Under the pieces are notes generated by a model. The model saw only the letters and a program-made list of their open reading frames with translations, searched no databases and was not told the DNA's origin. The translations under genes and the position numbers were made by a program. From the NCBI RefSeq assembly GCF_000308575.1, contig NZ_BAFZ01000032.1, positions 62,001-126,000 of the forward strand: 64,000 bases of DNA. Direction: 5' to 3'. Source of the stretch: Nocardia exalbida NBRC 100660 (GTDB taxonomy: Bacteria > Actinomycetota > Actinomycetes > Mycobacteriales > Mycobacteriaceae). This document shows positions 17,269-26,430 of the stretch, one piece after another. Numbering within the stretch: position 1 is the first letter of the stretch; every line of letters starts with the position of its first letter.

Positions 17269-18263
17269 GCGCCGACCTGGCACGCGGTCTGGCCCGGTTC
17301 CTCGAGGCGGGGAGCGGCCGCGCGGTGACGGTGTCGAACGTCGAATACCTCTCCGCGGGCGCCCGTCGCCGAAACGTCGCCTTCGAAACCGACCTGGAGG
17401 GCGGAACGCGACGCTTGGTCGCGACCATCGTGCCGAGCGCGATCGAGCTGGTTCCGGTCGACGTGGAGGCCGCCGTCCGCGAACTGGCAAGGACGCACGG
17501 TGTGCCGGTGCCTCCCGTGGTGGCGATCTGTACCGACAGCGCCTACGTCGGCGGGCCGTTCGTGGTCTCCGAACGGGTGGACGGGGAGACCGTGCCCCGC
17601 AAGGTATTACGGCTGACGGAGGCGGCGCGTCTCGGCGAACGAGTGGCCGAACAGCTCGGTGCGGCCATGGGCCGTCTGCATGCCATCGACCCCGCGTCCG
17701 CGCCCGCTCGCCTGCCCGAAGCGGCCGCCGATCCGGAACGCCAGCTGGCCGAGGCGGGCGAGCAGGTGCGCGCGCTCTTGCCGGACCGGCCGGTGTTCGC
17801 CCTCGCGCTGCGCTGGCTGGAACGCCACTGTCCGCCCGCGCCGCCCCGTACCGCGCTGCTGCACACCGACATGCGCAACGGCAACATCGTCGTCGGGCCC
17901 GACGGCCTGCGAGCGGTGCTGGACTGGGAAGGCGCGCAGCGCCACGGCGATCCGATGCGCGACGTGGCCTGGCCCGCGCTGCGCATGTGGCGCTTCCGCG
18001 CGGACGACCGGGAATTCGGCGGGCTCGCGGGCCGCGCCGCGTTCGTGCGCGGCTACCGGCGCGCGGGCGGCGATTTCGATGAGGACCGGTTCCGCTGGTG
18101 GAAGGTGATGTGCACGCTCGCCTGGGGCATCGGGCTGGCCGGGCAGGCCGCGGCCCACTCGGACGGCAGCGTGCGAGACATCGTGATGGCGGCCAGCGGG
18201 CGCCGCGTGCCGGAAATCGAATGGGACCTGCTGATGCAGATCCGACCCACTGCGAAAGGCTGA
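17265..18263 (+). CDS. APH-fold phosphotransferase, probable hydroxyacyl-CoA kinase (LvaA-like)
   Basis: A 332-residue aminoglycoside-phosphotransferase-fold kinase. The catalytic loop HTDMRNGNIVV (His, catalytic Asp, Asn) lies near residue 200 and the metal-binding DWEGAQRHGDP follows at about 220. Proteins of this branch, like LvaA and the N-terminal domain of human ACAD10/11, phosphorylate the 4-hydroxy group of acyl-CoAs rather than drugs (family knowledge). It overlaps the DUF6285 gene by four bases, and an acyl-CoA dehydrogenase starts seven bases after its stop. This coupling argues for lipid catabolism rather than antibiotic resistance. Confidence 0.82.
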   Translation: MSADLARGLARFLEAGSGRAVTVSNVEYLSAGARRRNVAFETDLEGGTRRLVATIVPSAIELVPVDVEAAVRELARTHGVPVPPVVAICTDSAYVGGPFVVSERVDGETVPRKVLRLTEAARLGERVAEQLGAAMGRLHAIDPASAPARLPEAAADPERQLAEAGEQVRALLPDRPVFALALRWLERHCPPAPPRTALLHTDMRNGNIVVGPDGLRAVLDWEGAQRHGDPMRDVAWPALRMWRFRADDREFGGLAGRAAFVRGYRRAGGDFDEDRFRWWKVMCTLAWGIGLAGQAAAHSDGSVRDIVMAASGRRVPEIEWDLLMQIRPTAKG

Positions 18264-18269
18264 TGCCCG

Positions 18270-19532
18270 ATGGATTTCGAGCTACCCGCGGAACTGGTCG
18301 AATACCTGGCCGAACTCGACGCGTTCATCGAACGCGAGATCACGCCGCTCGAGCAGGCCGACGACAACATCCGCTTCTTCGACCACCGCCGCGAGGACGC
18401 CCGCACCGACTGGGAGCGCGGCGGCCTGCCGAACGCGCGATGGGAGGACCTGCTGGCGGAGGTACGCAGGCGCGCCGACGCCGCCGGGCATCTGCGGTAC
18501 GCGTTCCCCGCGCGGTACGGCGGCCGGGACGGCACCAACCTGGGCATGGCCGTGATCCGCGAGCACCTGGCCCGGCGCGGCCTCGGCCTGCACTGCGATC
18601 TACAGAACGAGCACGCCATCGTCGCCAACAACGTCGGCCTGCTGCTCATGCTCGAACACGGCACACCCGCGCAGCGCGCGGAGTGGGTGGACGGCTTGGC
18701 CTCGGGGACGAAGTTCTTCGCCTTCGGCATCACCGAGCCCGAGCACGGCTCCGACGCCACCCACATGGAGACCGCGGCGGTCCGCGAGGGTGACGACTGG
18801 GTGATCACCGGGCAGAAGACCTGGAACACCGGCGTGCACATCGCCGACGCCGACCTGATCTTCGCGCGCACCTCGGGCGGGCCCGGCGACGCGGCGGGCA
18901 TCACCGCCTTCCTGGTGCCCACCGACGCCCCGGGTTTCGTCGTCGAGGAATACCTCTGGACTTTCAACATGCCCACCGACCACGCCCGTGTCTCCCTGAA
19001 CGGCGTCCGGGTCCCCGACAGCGCCGTCTTCGGCGGCGAGGGGCGCGGCCTGGCGGTGGTGCAGCACTTCTTCAACGAGAACCGGATCCGCCAGGCCGCG
19101 TCCAGTCTGGGTGCGGCGCAGTACTGCGTCGACCAGTCGGTGGCCTACGCCAAACAGCGCAAGCCCTTCGGCAAGCCGCTGGCCGCCAACCAGGCGATCC
19201 AGTTCCCTTTGGTGGAGCTGCACACCCAGTGCGAGATGTTGCGCGCCCTCATCCACAAGACCGCCTGGTCGATGGACACCTACGGCACGTTCGCCGTCTC
19301 CGAGCAGGTCTCGATGTGCAACTACTGGGCCAACCGGTTGTGCTGCGAGGCCGCCGACCGCGCCATGCAGGTGCACGGCGGCCTCGGCTACTCCCGGCAC
19401 AAGCCGTTCGAGCACATCTACCGCCACCACCGGCGCTACCGGATCACCGAGGGAGCCGAGGAGATCCAGATGCGGCGGGTGGCGGGCTACCTGTTCGGCT
19501 TCATGGGAAGCAAAGCGCCGAAGGGCGTGTGA
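18270..19532 (+). CDS. Acyl-CoA dehydrogenase family protein (LvaC/ACAD11-like)
   Basis: A 420-residue flavoprotein of the acyl-CoA dehydrogenase fold: N-terminal helical domain, central beta domain around FAFGITEPEHGSDATHME and QKTWNTGVHIADADLIF, and C-terminal helices with QVHGGLGYSRHKPFEHIYRHHRRYRITEG spread over the FAD and substrate site. The usual catalytic Glu position near the C-terminus reads RITEGAEE. In the Lva pathway the partner dehydrogenase removes phosphate from the 4-phosphoacyl-CoA made by the kinase, yielding an enoyl-CoA. Gene order here is partner, kinase, dehydrogenase, with gaps of -4 and 6 bases. It could alternatively be a conventional long-chain dehydrogenase. Confidence 0.85.
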   Translation: MDFELPAELVEYLAELDAFIEREITPLEQADDNIRFFDHRREDARTDWERGGLPNARWEDLLAEVRRRADAAGHLRYAFPARYGGRDGTNLGMAVIREHLARRGLGLHCDLQNEHAIVANNVGLLLMLEHGTPAQRAEWVDGLASGTKFFAFGITEPEHGSDATHMETAAVREGDDWVITGQKTWNTGVHIADADLIFARTSGGPGDAAGITAFLVPTDAPGFVVEEYLWTFNMPTDHARVSLNGVRVPDSAVFGGEGRGLAVVQHFFNENRIRQAASSLGAAQYCVDQSVAYAKQRKPFGKPLAANQAIQFPLVELHTQCEMLRALIHKTAWSMDTYGTFAVSEQVSMCNYWANRLCCEAADRAMQVHGGLGYSRHKPFEHIYRHHRRYRITEGAEEIQMRRVAGYLFGFMGSKAPKGV

Positions 19533-19533
19533 C

Positions 19534-20217
19534 TCAGAGGCGGCGGATCCGGGCCAGCCACGCGGCGAGGTCGACGTGGCCGGACGCGGAGACCTCCAGG
19601 TTCGCCACGTCCTGGGCCGCCGGGTCGGTCACCCGCCCCCGGTAGCGCGCCTGCCGCACGTCTTCCACCGTCCAGCCGTCGCGGAACGACTCCCGGATCA
19701 AGGTGTCGCTGATCCGCGGGCCGAACCCCGGCTCGGCATCGGAGAGCGCGAGAACATGGACGGTGCCGCCCGGCTTGCAGATCGCGTGCAGGCTGCGGAC
19801 ATAGGCGGCGCGCGGCTCGTCCTCGGTCCCGAAGACGTGGAACAGCGCGCTGTCGACGATGGTGTCGAACGCGGGCGCGGAGCCGGGCGGATCACCGGCG
19901 AACTCCGGCCGGTCGCCGAGCGCGAGGGCGTCGGCCACCTCGAAGGCGGCCGACGGCACACCCTGCTCGGCGGCGTTGGCGCGCGCGTACGCCACCGCGC
20001 TCGGCGACATGTCGATTCCGCGTACGTCGTACCCGAGCCTGGTCAGCAGGATCGTGTGCTCACCGGCGCCACAGCCCGGGTCGAGCACGCGTCCGGTGAT
20101 GCCGCCGTCCCGCTCGAGCGCGACGATGGCCGGTTGCGGCTCGCCGATCACCCAGGGGGCGGTGTCGTTGTCATAGACGGTGTTCCAGAAATCAGCTGGA
20201 CGAGTCATGCTCACCAT
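19534..20217 (-). CDS. Class I SAM-dependent methyltransferase
   Basis: A 227-residue methyltransferase. It opens FWNTVYDNDTAPWVIGEPQP, a start common in thiopurine/TehB-like enzymes, and has the SAM motif I as VLDPGCGAGEHTILL near residue 43, then GIDMSPSAVAYA at the acidic loop. ATG at 20217 has AGGA six bases upstream; a second ATG at 20208 (MTRPADFW) is also possible. It lies tail to tail with the acyl-CoA dehydrogenase, with one base between the stops. The substrate is unknown; detoxification of a small thiol, selenium or tellurium compound would fit the family. Confidence 0.82.
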   Translation of the reverse strand: MVSMTRPADFWNTVYDNDTAPWVIGEPQPAIVALERDGGITGRVLDPGCGAGEHTILLTRLGYDVRGIDMSPSAVAYARANAAEQGVPSAAFEVADALALGDRPEFAGDPPGSAPAFDTIVDSALFHVFGTEDEPRAAYVRSLHAICKPGGTVHVLALSDAEPGFGPRISDTLIRESFRDGWTVEDVRQARYRGRVTDPAAQDVANLEVSASGHVDLAAWLARIRRL

Positions 20218-20334
20218 GCTCCATCCTCAACCGTGCTCGAGGTCAACCCGCCACTCCCGCCGAGAGTGCCGATCCTGCTTTCCGCCGAGGCGAGGTGCGT
20301 GCGTCAGGGCCGCACCGCTGGGTACGCGCGGGTT

Positions 20335-20499
20335 ATGAGCACACCGAATGTCGATCCGACGACGGCGGAGTCGATGCAGCAGGACGCGGATTTCGCCGAC
20401 GAGCACACCAAGCCGACGCACGCCGACGAGCACCCGGCCGGCGCCGAACTCGAGACCGACGAGTCGACGCCGAGCGGGCACAGCGGCATGGATCAGTGA
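20335..20499 (+). CDS. Small acidic hypothetical protein
   Basis: A 54-residue, strongly acidic, hydrophilic protein (MSTPNVDPTTAESMQQDADF, then DEHTKPTHADEHPAGAELE) without cysteines or hydrophobic segments; probably disordered. ATG at 20335 is the first start in a frame that is open much further upstream. It lies between divergently placed genes and is followed by a strong hairpin at 20504-20530, which supports a real short transcript. I do not recognise a function. Confidence 0.55.
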   Translation: MSTPNVDPTTAESMQQDADFADEHTKPTHADEHPAGAELETDESTPSGHSGMDQ

Positions 20500-20503
20500 G
20501 CCC

Positions 20504-20530
20504 GGCGCGGTTCCGTGTGGGAACCGTGCC
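20504..20530. terminator. Hairpin terminator between small acidic gene and glpD
   Basis: An 11-base stem (GGCGCGGTTCC with GGAACCGTGCC, one G-U pair) closes a five-base loop. It sits five bases after the stop of the small + strand gene and seven bases before the end of glpD on the other strand, so it can serve both. Confidence 0.65.
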
Positions 20531-20536
20531 AGGGGC

Positions 20537-22216
20537 TCAGGCCACGGCGATCAGCCGGGCCGCGTTCGCGGATTCGTCGTCGGCCGCCTGGTTGGCGGCC
20601 AATTCGGCGTGCACCCGATCGCGGTAGCGGGTGATCTCCCGCTCGGTGGCCGCGGCGTCCCAGCCGAGGTACGCGCCGATCAGCCGAGCCACCCCGGGCG
20701 CGGCGGCCAGGCCTCGGTCGGCCGTTTCGATGGATACCCGGGTGCGGCGGGTGAGCACGTCGTCCAAGTGCAGTGCGCCCTCGTGCGTCACCGCGTACAC
20801 CACCTCCGCGCCCGAGTATTCGGGTGCTCCGGTGAGCGGCTCACCCAACTCGGGCTCGCGGGCGATCAGGTCGAACAGGTCGGTGATCGTCGAGCCGTAA
20901 CGGCCGAGCAGTCGCTGCACCGTCGCGCGCGGCAGGCCCGCGCGCTGCGCCAGGCTGTCGAGGTCGGCGGCGAGTTCCTGGTAGCCCACCGCGCCGAGGA
21001 TCGGCAGGTGCTCGGTCACCGACGGCGCGACCGCCCGGCCGAGCCCCGCCACCGCCGCGTCCACGACGTCGGCGGCCATCACCCGGTAGGTGGTGTACTT
21101 GCCACCCGCGATGACGAACAGGCCGGGGGCCGGTTCGGCGACCGCGTGCTCCCGCGACAGCGTCGCGGTGTCGGACGACGCGCCGGACAGCAGCGGGCGC
21201 AGACCCGCGTAGGTGCCGACGATGTCGTCGCGGGTGAGCGGCTCCCGCAACACCCGGTTGACCTGATCGAGCAGGTAGCGCACGTCGGCATCGCTGGCGG
21301 CCGGGTGGTCCTTGTCCAGCGACCAGTCCGTGTCGGTGGTGCCGATGATCCAGTGCCCGTGCCACGGGATGACGAACAGCACGCTCTTCTCGGTGCGCAT
21401 GATCAGGCCGGTGTCCAAGTGCAGGCGATGGCGCGGCACCAGGATGTGCACGCCCTTGGACATCCGGACGTGGAAGGGGAACTCGACGCCGGTCATCCGG
21501 TTCATCTCGTCGGTCCACACTCCGGTGGCGCTGATCACCCGGCGCGCGCGGACCGCGTGCACCCGCCCGGTCTCCAGGTCGGTGACCTCCGCGCCGACGA
21601 CGCGCTCGCCGTCGCGCAGCAGCGCCGTCACCTTGGTGCGGGTGAGCACGGTCGCGCCGTGCCCGGCCGCCGTGCGCGCGATCATCATCGTGTGCCGGGC
21701 GTCGTCGACCTGCGCGTCGAAGTACCGGATGGCCCCGGTCAGCGCGTCCTCGCGCAGGGCGGGCGCGAGTTCCAGCGCGCGCGTGCGGGACAGGTGCCGG
21801 TGCATCGGCAGGGCGCGGGCGCCGCCGATGGTGTCGTACAGGGCGACGCCCGCGCCGATGTAGGCGCGCTCCCACACACGATGCCGCAACGGCAGCAGGA
21901 ACGACACCGGCCGTACCAGGTGCGGAGCCAGCCGGTGCAGTAGCAGGCCGCGTTCCTTCAATGCCTCTCGCACCAGCCAGAAGTCCAGCTGTTCCAGGTA
22001 GCGCAGCCCGCCGTGGATGAGCTTGCTGGAGCGGCTCGAGGTGCCCGCGGCGAAGTCCCTTGCCTCCACCAGGGTCACGGTCAGGCCGCGGGAGGCGGCG
22101 TCGAGCGCGGCGCCCGCGCCGACCACGCCACCGCCGATGACGAGCACGTCGATCTCGGTGTCACCGAGCGAGTTCACCGCGCGGTCGCGGTATCGGGCAT
22201 CCAATCGGGCGGACAC
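20537..22216 (-). CDS. glpD: Glycerol-3-phosphate dehydrogenase, FAD-dependent
   Basis: A 559-residue respiratory enzyme that oxidises glycerol 3-phosphate to dihydroxyacetone phosphate and passes electrons to quinone at the membrane. The FAD fold IGGGVVGAGAALDAASRGL is near residue 24, followed by SSRSSKLIHGGLRYLE, diagnostic of GlpD. The family C-terminal helical domain is present, giving normal length. The start is GTG at 22216, with AAGGAGAG eight bases upstream; the open frame continues into an adjacent gene region but is a shadow there. It lies 52 bases downstream of glpK in the same direction, forming a glycerol catabolic operon. Confidence 0.95.
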   Translation of the reverse strand: MSARLDARYRDRAVNSLGDTEIDVLVIGGGVVGAGAALDAASRGLTVTLVEARDFAAGTSSRSSKLIHGGLRYLEQLDFWLVREALKERGLLLHRLAPHLVRPVSFLLPLRHRVWERAYIGAGVALYDTIGGARALPMHRHLSRTRALELAPALREDALTGAIRYFDAQVDDARHTMMIARTAAGHGATVLTRTKVTALLRDGERVVGAEVTDLETGRVHAVRARRVISATGVWTDEMNRMTGVEFPFHVRMSKGVHILVPRHRLHLDTGLIMRTEKSVLFVIPWHGHWIIGTTDTDWSLDKDHPAASDADVRYLLDQVNRVLREPLTRDDIVGTYAGLRPLLSGASSDTATLSREHAVAEPAPGLFVIAGGKYTTYRVMAADVVDAAVAGLGRAVAPSVTEHLPILGAVGYQELAADLDSLAQRAGLPRATVQRLLGRYGSTITDLFDLIAREPELGEPLTGAPEYSGAEVVYAVTHEGALHLDDVLTRRTRVSIETADRGLAAAPGVARLIGAYLGWDAAATEREITRYRDRVHAELAANQAADDESANAARLIAVA

Positions 22217-22268
22217 AGCGCTGTCTCTCCTTGTTTCGGGGATATTCGGGTACGACGGGGTCGCCGGC

Positions 22269-23801
22269 TCAGTCCTCGTCGTCGATCCAATCGAGGGTGC
22301 GGGCGACCGCTTTCTTCCAGCGCGCGTAGCCGCGCTCACGCTGCGGTGGCGACCAGGCCGGGTGCCAGCGCTTCGCTTCGTTCCAGTTCCGGGCGAGTTC
22401 GTCGGTGTCGTTCCAGAAGCCGACCGCCAGCCCGGCCGCGTAGGCGGCGCCCAGGGCGGTGGTCTCGGCGACCACCGGGCGCGACACCGGCACGCCGAGG
22501 AAGTCGGCCTGCAACTGCATGCACAGCTCGTTGGCGGTGACGCCGCCGTCCACCCGCAGCACGTCCAGCCGGACGCCGGAGTCGGCCTGCATCGCCTCGA
22601 CCACGTCGCGGGTCTGGTAGCAGATCGATTCCAGCGTCGCCCGCGCGAGATGGGCGTTGGTGCTGTAGCGGGACAGGCCGACGATCGCGCCGCGCGCGTC
22701 CGATCGCCAGTAGGGCGCGAACAAGCCGGAGAACGCGGGTACGAAGTACACCCCGCCGTTGTCCTCGGCCTGCCGGGCCAGCGACTCGCTCTGCGCCGCA
22801 CCGGAGATGATGCCGAGCTGGTCGCGCAGCCACTGCACCGCCGAGCCCGTGACCGCGATCGAGCCTTCCAGCGCGTACACCGGCTTCTGCGAGCCGAATC
22901 GGTAGGCCACGGTGGTGAGCAGTCCGTGTTGCGATCGCACGATCTCGGTCCCGGTGTTGAGCAACAGGAAGTTGCCGGTGCCGTAGGTGTTCTTCGCCTC
23001 GCCGGGACGGAAGCAGACCTGTCCGACGGTGGCGGCCTGCTGGTCGCCGAGCACACCGGCGAGCGGGACCGCGCCGCCGAACGGCCCGTCGGGCCGGGTG
23101 CGGCCGAACAGGTCCGGATTCGCCGACGGCGCGATCCTGGGCAGCATCGCGCGCGGCACCCCGAACAAGCCCAGCAGCTCGTCGTCCCAGTTTAATGTCT
23201 CCAGGTCCATCAGCATGGTGCGGCTGGCGTTGGTCGGGTCGGTGACGTGCACGCCGCCGTCCACCCCGCCGGTCAGCTGCCACAGCAGCCAGCTGTCGGT
23301 GGTGCCGAACAGCGCGTCGCCGCGTTCGGCGTCCCGGGCCACCCCGGGGACGTTGTCGAGGATCCAGCGCAGTTTGCCGCCGGAGAAATAGGTCGCGGGC
23401 GGCAGGCCCGCCTTGCGCCGGATGGTGTCGCCGTGCCCGGCCCGCTCCAATTCGGCGGCGATGCGATCGGTGCGGGTGTCCTGCCAGACGATCGCGTTGC
23501 AGTACGGCCGCCCGGTCCTGCGGTTCCACACCACCGTGGTCTCCCGCTGGTTGGTGACGCCGACCGCGGCGAGGTCGCTCGCGACGAGATCGGCCTTGGT
23601 CAGCGTGGTCTGCACGACCGCGCGGGTGCGCTCCCAGATCTCGGTCGGATTGTGCTCCACCCACCCGGGGCGCGGCAGGATCTGCTCGTGCTCGAGCTGG
23701 TGGCGGGCGACCTCGTTGCCCCCGTGGTCGAACACCATGAAGCGGGTGCTCGTGGTGCCCTGGTCGATGGCGCCGACGTACCGGCTACCGCCCCGAGTCA
23801 T
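22269..23801 (-). CDS. glpK: Glycerol kinase (copy 1)
   Basis: A 510-residue FGGY-family kinase converting glycerol to glycerol 3-phosphate. It has the opening [16 protein letters not shown] phosphate loop, the substrate region [14 protein letters not shown], and the ATP-site [11 protein letters not shown] and [17 protein letters not shown] at 23801 has GGAGG eight bases ahead. It precedes glpD in an operon and is divergent from an IclR-type regulator, with a perfect operator-like palindrome between. A second kinase of the same family lies just beyond the regulator; the two are clearly paralogues but differ through most of their length. Confidence 0.95.
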   Translation of the reverse strand: MTRGGSRYVGAIDQGTTSTRFMVFDHGGNEVARHQLEHEQILPRPGWVEHNPTEIWERTRAVVQTTLTKADLVASDLAAVGVTNQRETTVVWNRRTGRPYCNAIVWQDTRTDRIAAELERAGHGDTIRRKAGLPPATYFSGGKLRWILDNVPGVARDAERGDALFGTTDSWLLWQLTGGVDGGVHVTDPTNASRTMLMDLETLNWDDELLGLFGVPRAMLPRIAPSANPDLFGRTRPDGPFGGAVPLAGVLGDQQAATVGQVCFRPGEAKNTYGTGNFLLLNTGTEIVRSQHGLLTTVAYRFGSQKPVYALEGSIAVTGSAVQWLRDQLGIISGAAQSESLARQAEDNGGVYFVPAFSGLFAPYWRSDARGAIVGLSRYSTNAHLARATLESICYQTRDVVEAMQADSGVRLDVLRVDGGVTANELCMQLQADFLGVPVSRPVVAETTALGAAYAAGLAVGFWNDTDELARNWNEAKRWHPAWSPPQRERGYARWKKAVARTLDWIDDED

Positions 23802-23892
23802 CGCTGAGCCTCCGTTCGCCGCGCAGGTCGCGGACGCGACCGTGCTCGAAACGGAAACTACGGCGGAATGCCGGACCCGGATAGCGCTGCCA

Positions 23893-23907
23893 TTCGACAA
23901 TGTCGAA
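23893..23907. promoter_or_regulatory. Candidate IclR/GylR operator TTCGAC-N3-GTCGAA
   Basis: A perfect 6-3-6 inverted repeat lies in the 239-base region between divergent glpK and iclR, 92 bases before the glpK start. A related element GATTGTCGAATC at 24003-24014 lies 26 bases before the iclR ATG. Both share TGTCGAA. This arrangement fits autoregulation and control of the glycerol operon by the adjacent regulator. Confidence 0.6.
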
Positions 23908-24002
23908 CGCGCGGGCCGGTCGCGGAGAACGCAATGGCTGACCGACTCCGGCGAGGCGAAGGTATGGCGCAGCTCATACCGGGTGCGCCGGGCGTCCCAC
24001 AC

Positions 24003-24014
24003 GATTGTCGAATC
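24003..24014. promoter_or_regulatory. Second TGTCGAA-containing site before iclR gene
   Basis: GATTGTCGAATC has four-base symmetric arms and shares the TGTCGAA core with the perfect palindrome at 23893. It lies where a repressor would block the iclR promoter. Weaker symmetry makes this a secondary call. Confidence 0.4.
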
Positions 24015-24040
24015 ACGACGCGGGGGATAGGTTTCCGGAC

Positions 24041-24823
24041 ATGCCGGGTCCGATCCAGTCGATCGAGCGGGCGGCGGCCGTGCTGCGACTGCTGGCCCGC
24101 GGCTCCGGTCGTCTCGGCGTCGGCGACATCGCGGGCGCGCTCGACCTGCCCAAGCCGACCGCGCACGGCATCCTGCGCACGCTCCAGGGCGTCGGCTTCG
24201 TCGACCAGGACCCGGCGAGCGGCAAGTACCGGCTCGGCGCGGCATTGCCGCACCTGGGCGGCGGCTACCTCGACGCGAACGAGTTGCGCTCCCGCGCGAT
24301 CAACTGGGCCGACGCGCTGGCGGCGCGCACGGGCGAGGCGGTGCGGATCGGCGCGCCGCTGGACGGCGCGGTGGTTGTGGTCCACCACGTGTTCCGGCCG
24401 GACAACACCGAACAGGCGCTCGAACTCGGCGAACTCCTGCCGCCGCACGCCACCGCGCTGGGCAAGGTGCTGCTCGCCTATGACGCCGACCTGGCCGCGA
24501 CGGTGCGCCGGGCCGAGCCTGCCGCGCTCACGCACCGCACTCTCGTCGACCGCGCCGCGCTCACCAGGGAACTGGCCGGCGTGCGGCGGGCCGGATGGGC
24601 GGGCGACATCGAGGAGTTCCGGACCGGCGAGGCGGGTATCGCGGCGCCGATCCGGGCGCCGGGTGGGCTCGTGGTCGGCGCCATCGGCATCACCGGCGCG
24701 GTGGACCGGCTCTGTGACGCGAAGTCGCGGCACCGGCCCGCGCTCGTCGGCCGGGTGCTGGACGCCGCACGGGCGGTGTCGCGCGATCTCGGCGCGGGCG
24801 ACCGACCGCCGTCACGCCGGTGA
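24041..24823 (+). CDS. IclR family regulator of glycerol genes (GylR-like)
   Basis: A 260-residue IclR-type regulator: winged helix-turn-helix at residues about 5-65 ([15 protein letters not shown], then [14 protein letters not shown]) and a C-terminal effector domain with [12 protein letters not shown] and [11 protein letters not shown], typical of the family. Placement between two glycerol kinase genes resembles gylR of Streptomyces, which controls the glycerol operon in response to glycerol 3-phosphate; the same role is inferred. ATG at 24041 follows a purine-rich GGGGGATAGG. The second glpK starts 25 bases after the stop and is probably cotranscribed. Confidence 0.88.
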   Translation: MPGPIQSIERAAAVLRLLARGSGRLGVGDIAGALDLPKPTAHGILRTLQGVGFVDQDPASGKYRLGAALPHLGGGYLDANELRSRAINWADALAARTGEAVRIGAPLDGAVVVVHHVFRPDNTEQALELGELLPPHATALGKVLLAYDADLAATVRRAEPAALTHRTLVDRAALTRELAGVRRAGWAGDIEEFRTGEAGIAAPIRAPGGLVVGAIGITGAVDRLCDAKSRHRPALVGRVLDAARAVSRDLGAGDRPPSRR

Positions 24824-24848
24824 CCAGCGGATTTCCTCCAGGAGCAGT

Positions 24849-26366
24849 ATGAAGCAGCGTTATGTGCTCGCCATCGATCAGGGCACCACCTCCACGCGGT
24901 GCATCCTGTTCGATCAGCGTGCCCGGCTCGTCGGGGTAGCCCAGCGCTCGCACCGGCAGCACTACCCGCGGCCGGGGTGGGCCGAGCAGGACGCCGTGGA
25001 GATCTGGCGCAACGTCGAGCGGATCGTGCCGCAGGCGCTGCGCGATTCCGGTGTGGCCGCCGATCAGATCGTCGCGCTCGGCATCGCCAACCAGCGCGAG
25101 ACCACCGTGGTGTGGGACCGCCGCACCGGCACGCCGGTCGGGCGCGCCATCGTCTGGCAGGACGTGCGGACCGAAGAACTGGTCCGGGAATTGGAGGGCA
25201 AGCCGGGCGCCGACCGGATCCGCGAACTGTGCGGTCTGCCACCGGCGAGCTATTTCGCCGCGCCGCGACTGCGCTGGATGCTGGACACGATGCCGGGTCT
25301 GCGCGAGCGCGCCGAGCGGGGCGAGGTGCTGTTCGGCACCATGGAGACCTGGCTGATCTGGAACCTCACCGGCGGTCCGGACGGTGGCCTGCACCGCACC
25401 GACGTCACCAACGCGGGCCGTACCCTCCTGATGAACATCGGCACCCTCGCCTGGGACGACGAACTGCTGGAGTTCTTCGGCATCCCGGCGGGGATGCTGC
25501 CGCGCATCCAGCCATCGACCGCGTCATACGGCAGTACGCGCCGGGTGGTGCCCGGCATCCCGATCGCCGCCGCGCTCGGCGACCAGCACGCCGCCTTGTT
25601 CGGCCAGACCTGTTTCGCGCGTGGGGAAACCAAGTGCACCTACGGAACGGGTGGATTCCTCATGATGAACACCGGGCGTGAGCTGGTGCGCTCCGGACAC
25701 GGCCTGCTCACCACGATCGGCTACCAGATCGGCCCGGAGCCGGTCTACGCGCTGGAGGGCCCGATTGCGGTCACCGGTTCGCTCGTGCAGTGGGTGCGCG
25801 ACAACATCGGGCTCGTCACGAGTGCGCCGGAGATCGAAACCCTCGCCCGCACCGTCGAAGACAACGGCGGCTGCTACGTCGTGCCCGCGTTCTCCGGGCT
25901 CTACGCACCGCATTGGCGCAGCGACGCCCGCGGTCTCATCGCCGGACTGACCTCCTACATCACCAAGGGCCACATCGCCCGCGCCGTGCTGGAGGCCACC
26001 GCCTGGCAGACCCGCGACGTGGTGGAGGCGATGAACGCCGATTCGGGCCTGCGCGCCGAGGCGCTGCGCGTGGACGGTGGCATGACCTCCAACAACCTGC
26101 TCATGCAAATCGTGGCCGACGTCCTCGACGTTCCGGTGTCGCGTCCGTTCGTCGCCGAGACGGTCTCGCTCGGCGCCGCGTACGCCGCGGGCCTGGCCGT
26201 CGGTTACTGGCCCGATCTGGAAGGACTGCGGAACAACCGGCGCCTTGCCGCGCAATGGGTTCCATCGATGGACGCCGAGTTGCGAGCGGAGGAGTACGAC
26301 AACTGGAAGCGCGCCGTGGAGCTGACCTTCGGCTGGGTCCGGTCGGCGAAGCGGGCGCGGCGGTGA
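24849..26366 (+). CDS. glpK: Glycerol kinase (copy 2)
   Basis: A 505-residue FGGY kinase with [15 protein letters not shown] at the start, [16 protein letters not shown] in the substrate region, GTGGFLMMNTGRE and VDGGMTSNNLLMQ at the ATP site. All key glycerol kinase segments are intact, so it should be active. AGGAG lies four bases before ATG. It probably forms a two-gene operon with the IclR regulator and ends in a hairpin directly after the stop. Two kinases controlled from one regulator could serve different induction states, or copy 2 could act on another polyol. Confidence 0.92.
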   Translation: MKQRYVLAIDQGTTSTRCILFDQRARLVGVAQRSHRQHYPRPGWAEQDAVEIWRNVERIVPQALRDSGVAADQIVALGIANQRETTVVWDRRTGTPVGRAIVWQDVRTEELVRELEGKPGADRIRELCGLPPASYFAAPRLRWMLDTMPGLRERAERGEVLFGTMETWLIWNLTGGPDGGLHRTDVTNAGRTLLMNIGTLAWDDELLEFFGIPAGMLPRIQPSTASYGSTRRVVPGIPIAAALGDQHAALFGQTCFARGETKCTYGTGGFLMMNTGRELVRSGHGLLTTIGYQIGPEPVYALEGPIAVTGSLVQWVRDNIGLVTSAPEIETLARTVEDNGGCYVVPAFSGLYAPHWRSDARGLIAGLTSYITKGHIARAVLEATAWQTRDVVEAMNADSGLRAEALRVDGGMTSNNLLMQIVADVLDVPVSRPFVAETVSLGAAYAAGLAVGYWPDLEGLRNNRRLAAQWVPSMDAELRAEEYDNWKRAVELTFGWVRSAKRARR

Positions 26367-26396
26367 GTCCCGGTCGTGGTCGCGTGCCACCGGGAC
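26367..26396 (+). terminator. Hairpin directly after second glpK
   Basis: GTCCCGGT pairs with ACCGGGAC around a 14-base loop that contains a further TGG/CCA pairing. It begins at the base after the stop codon. There is no U-run, as is common in GC-rich actinomycete terminators. Confidence 0.5.
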
Positions 26397-26430
26397 GAGC
26401 GTGTCGGGATGGTGGGTTAGCGTCGGAAGC

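Noticed and set aside
20537..23056. Extension of glpD into an 839-residue protein
   Set aside because: Residues before GTG 22216 are a shadow of glpK; the GTG has a proper ribosome site and GlpD length is then normal.
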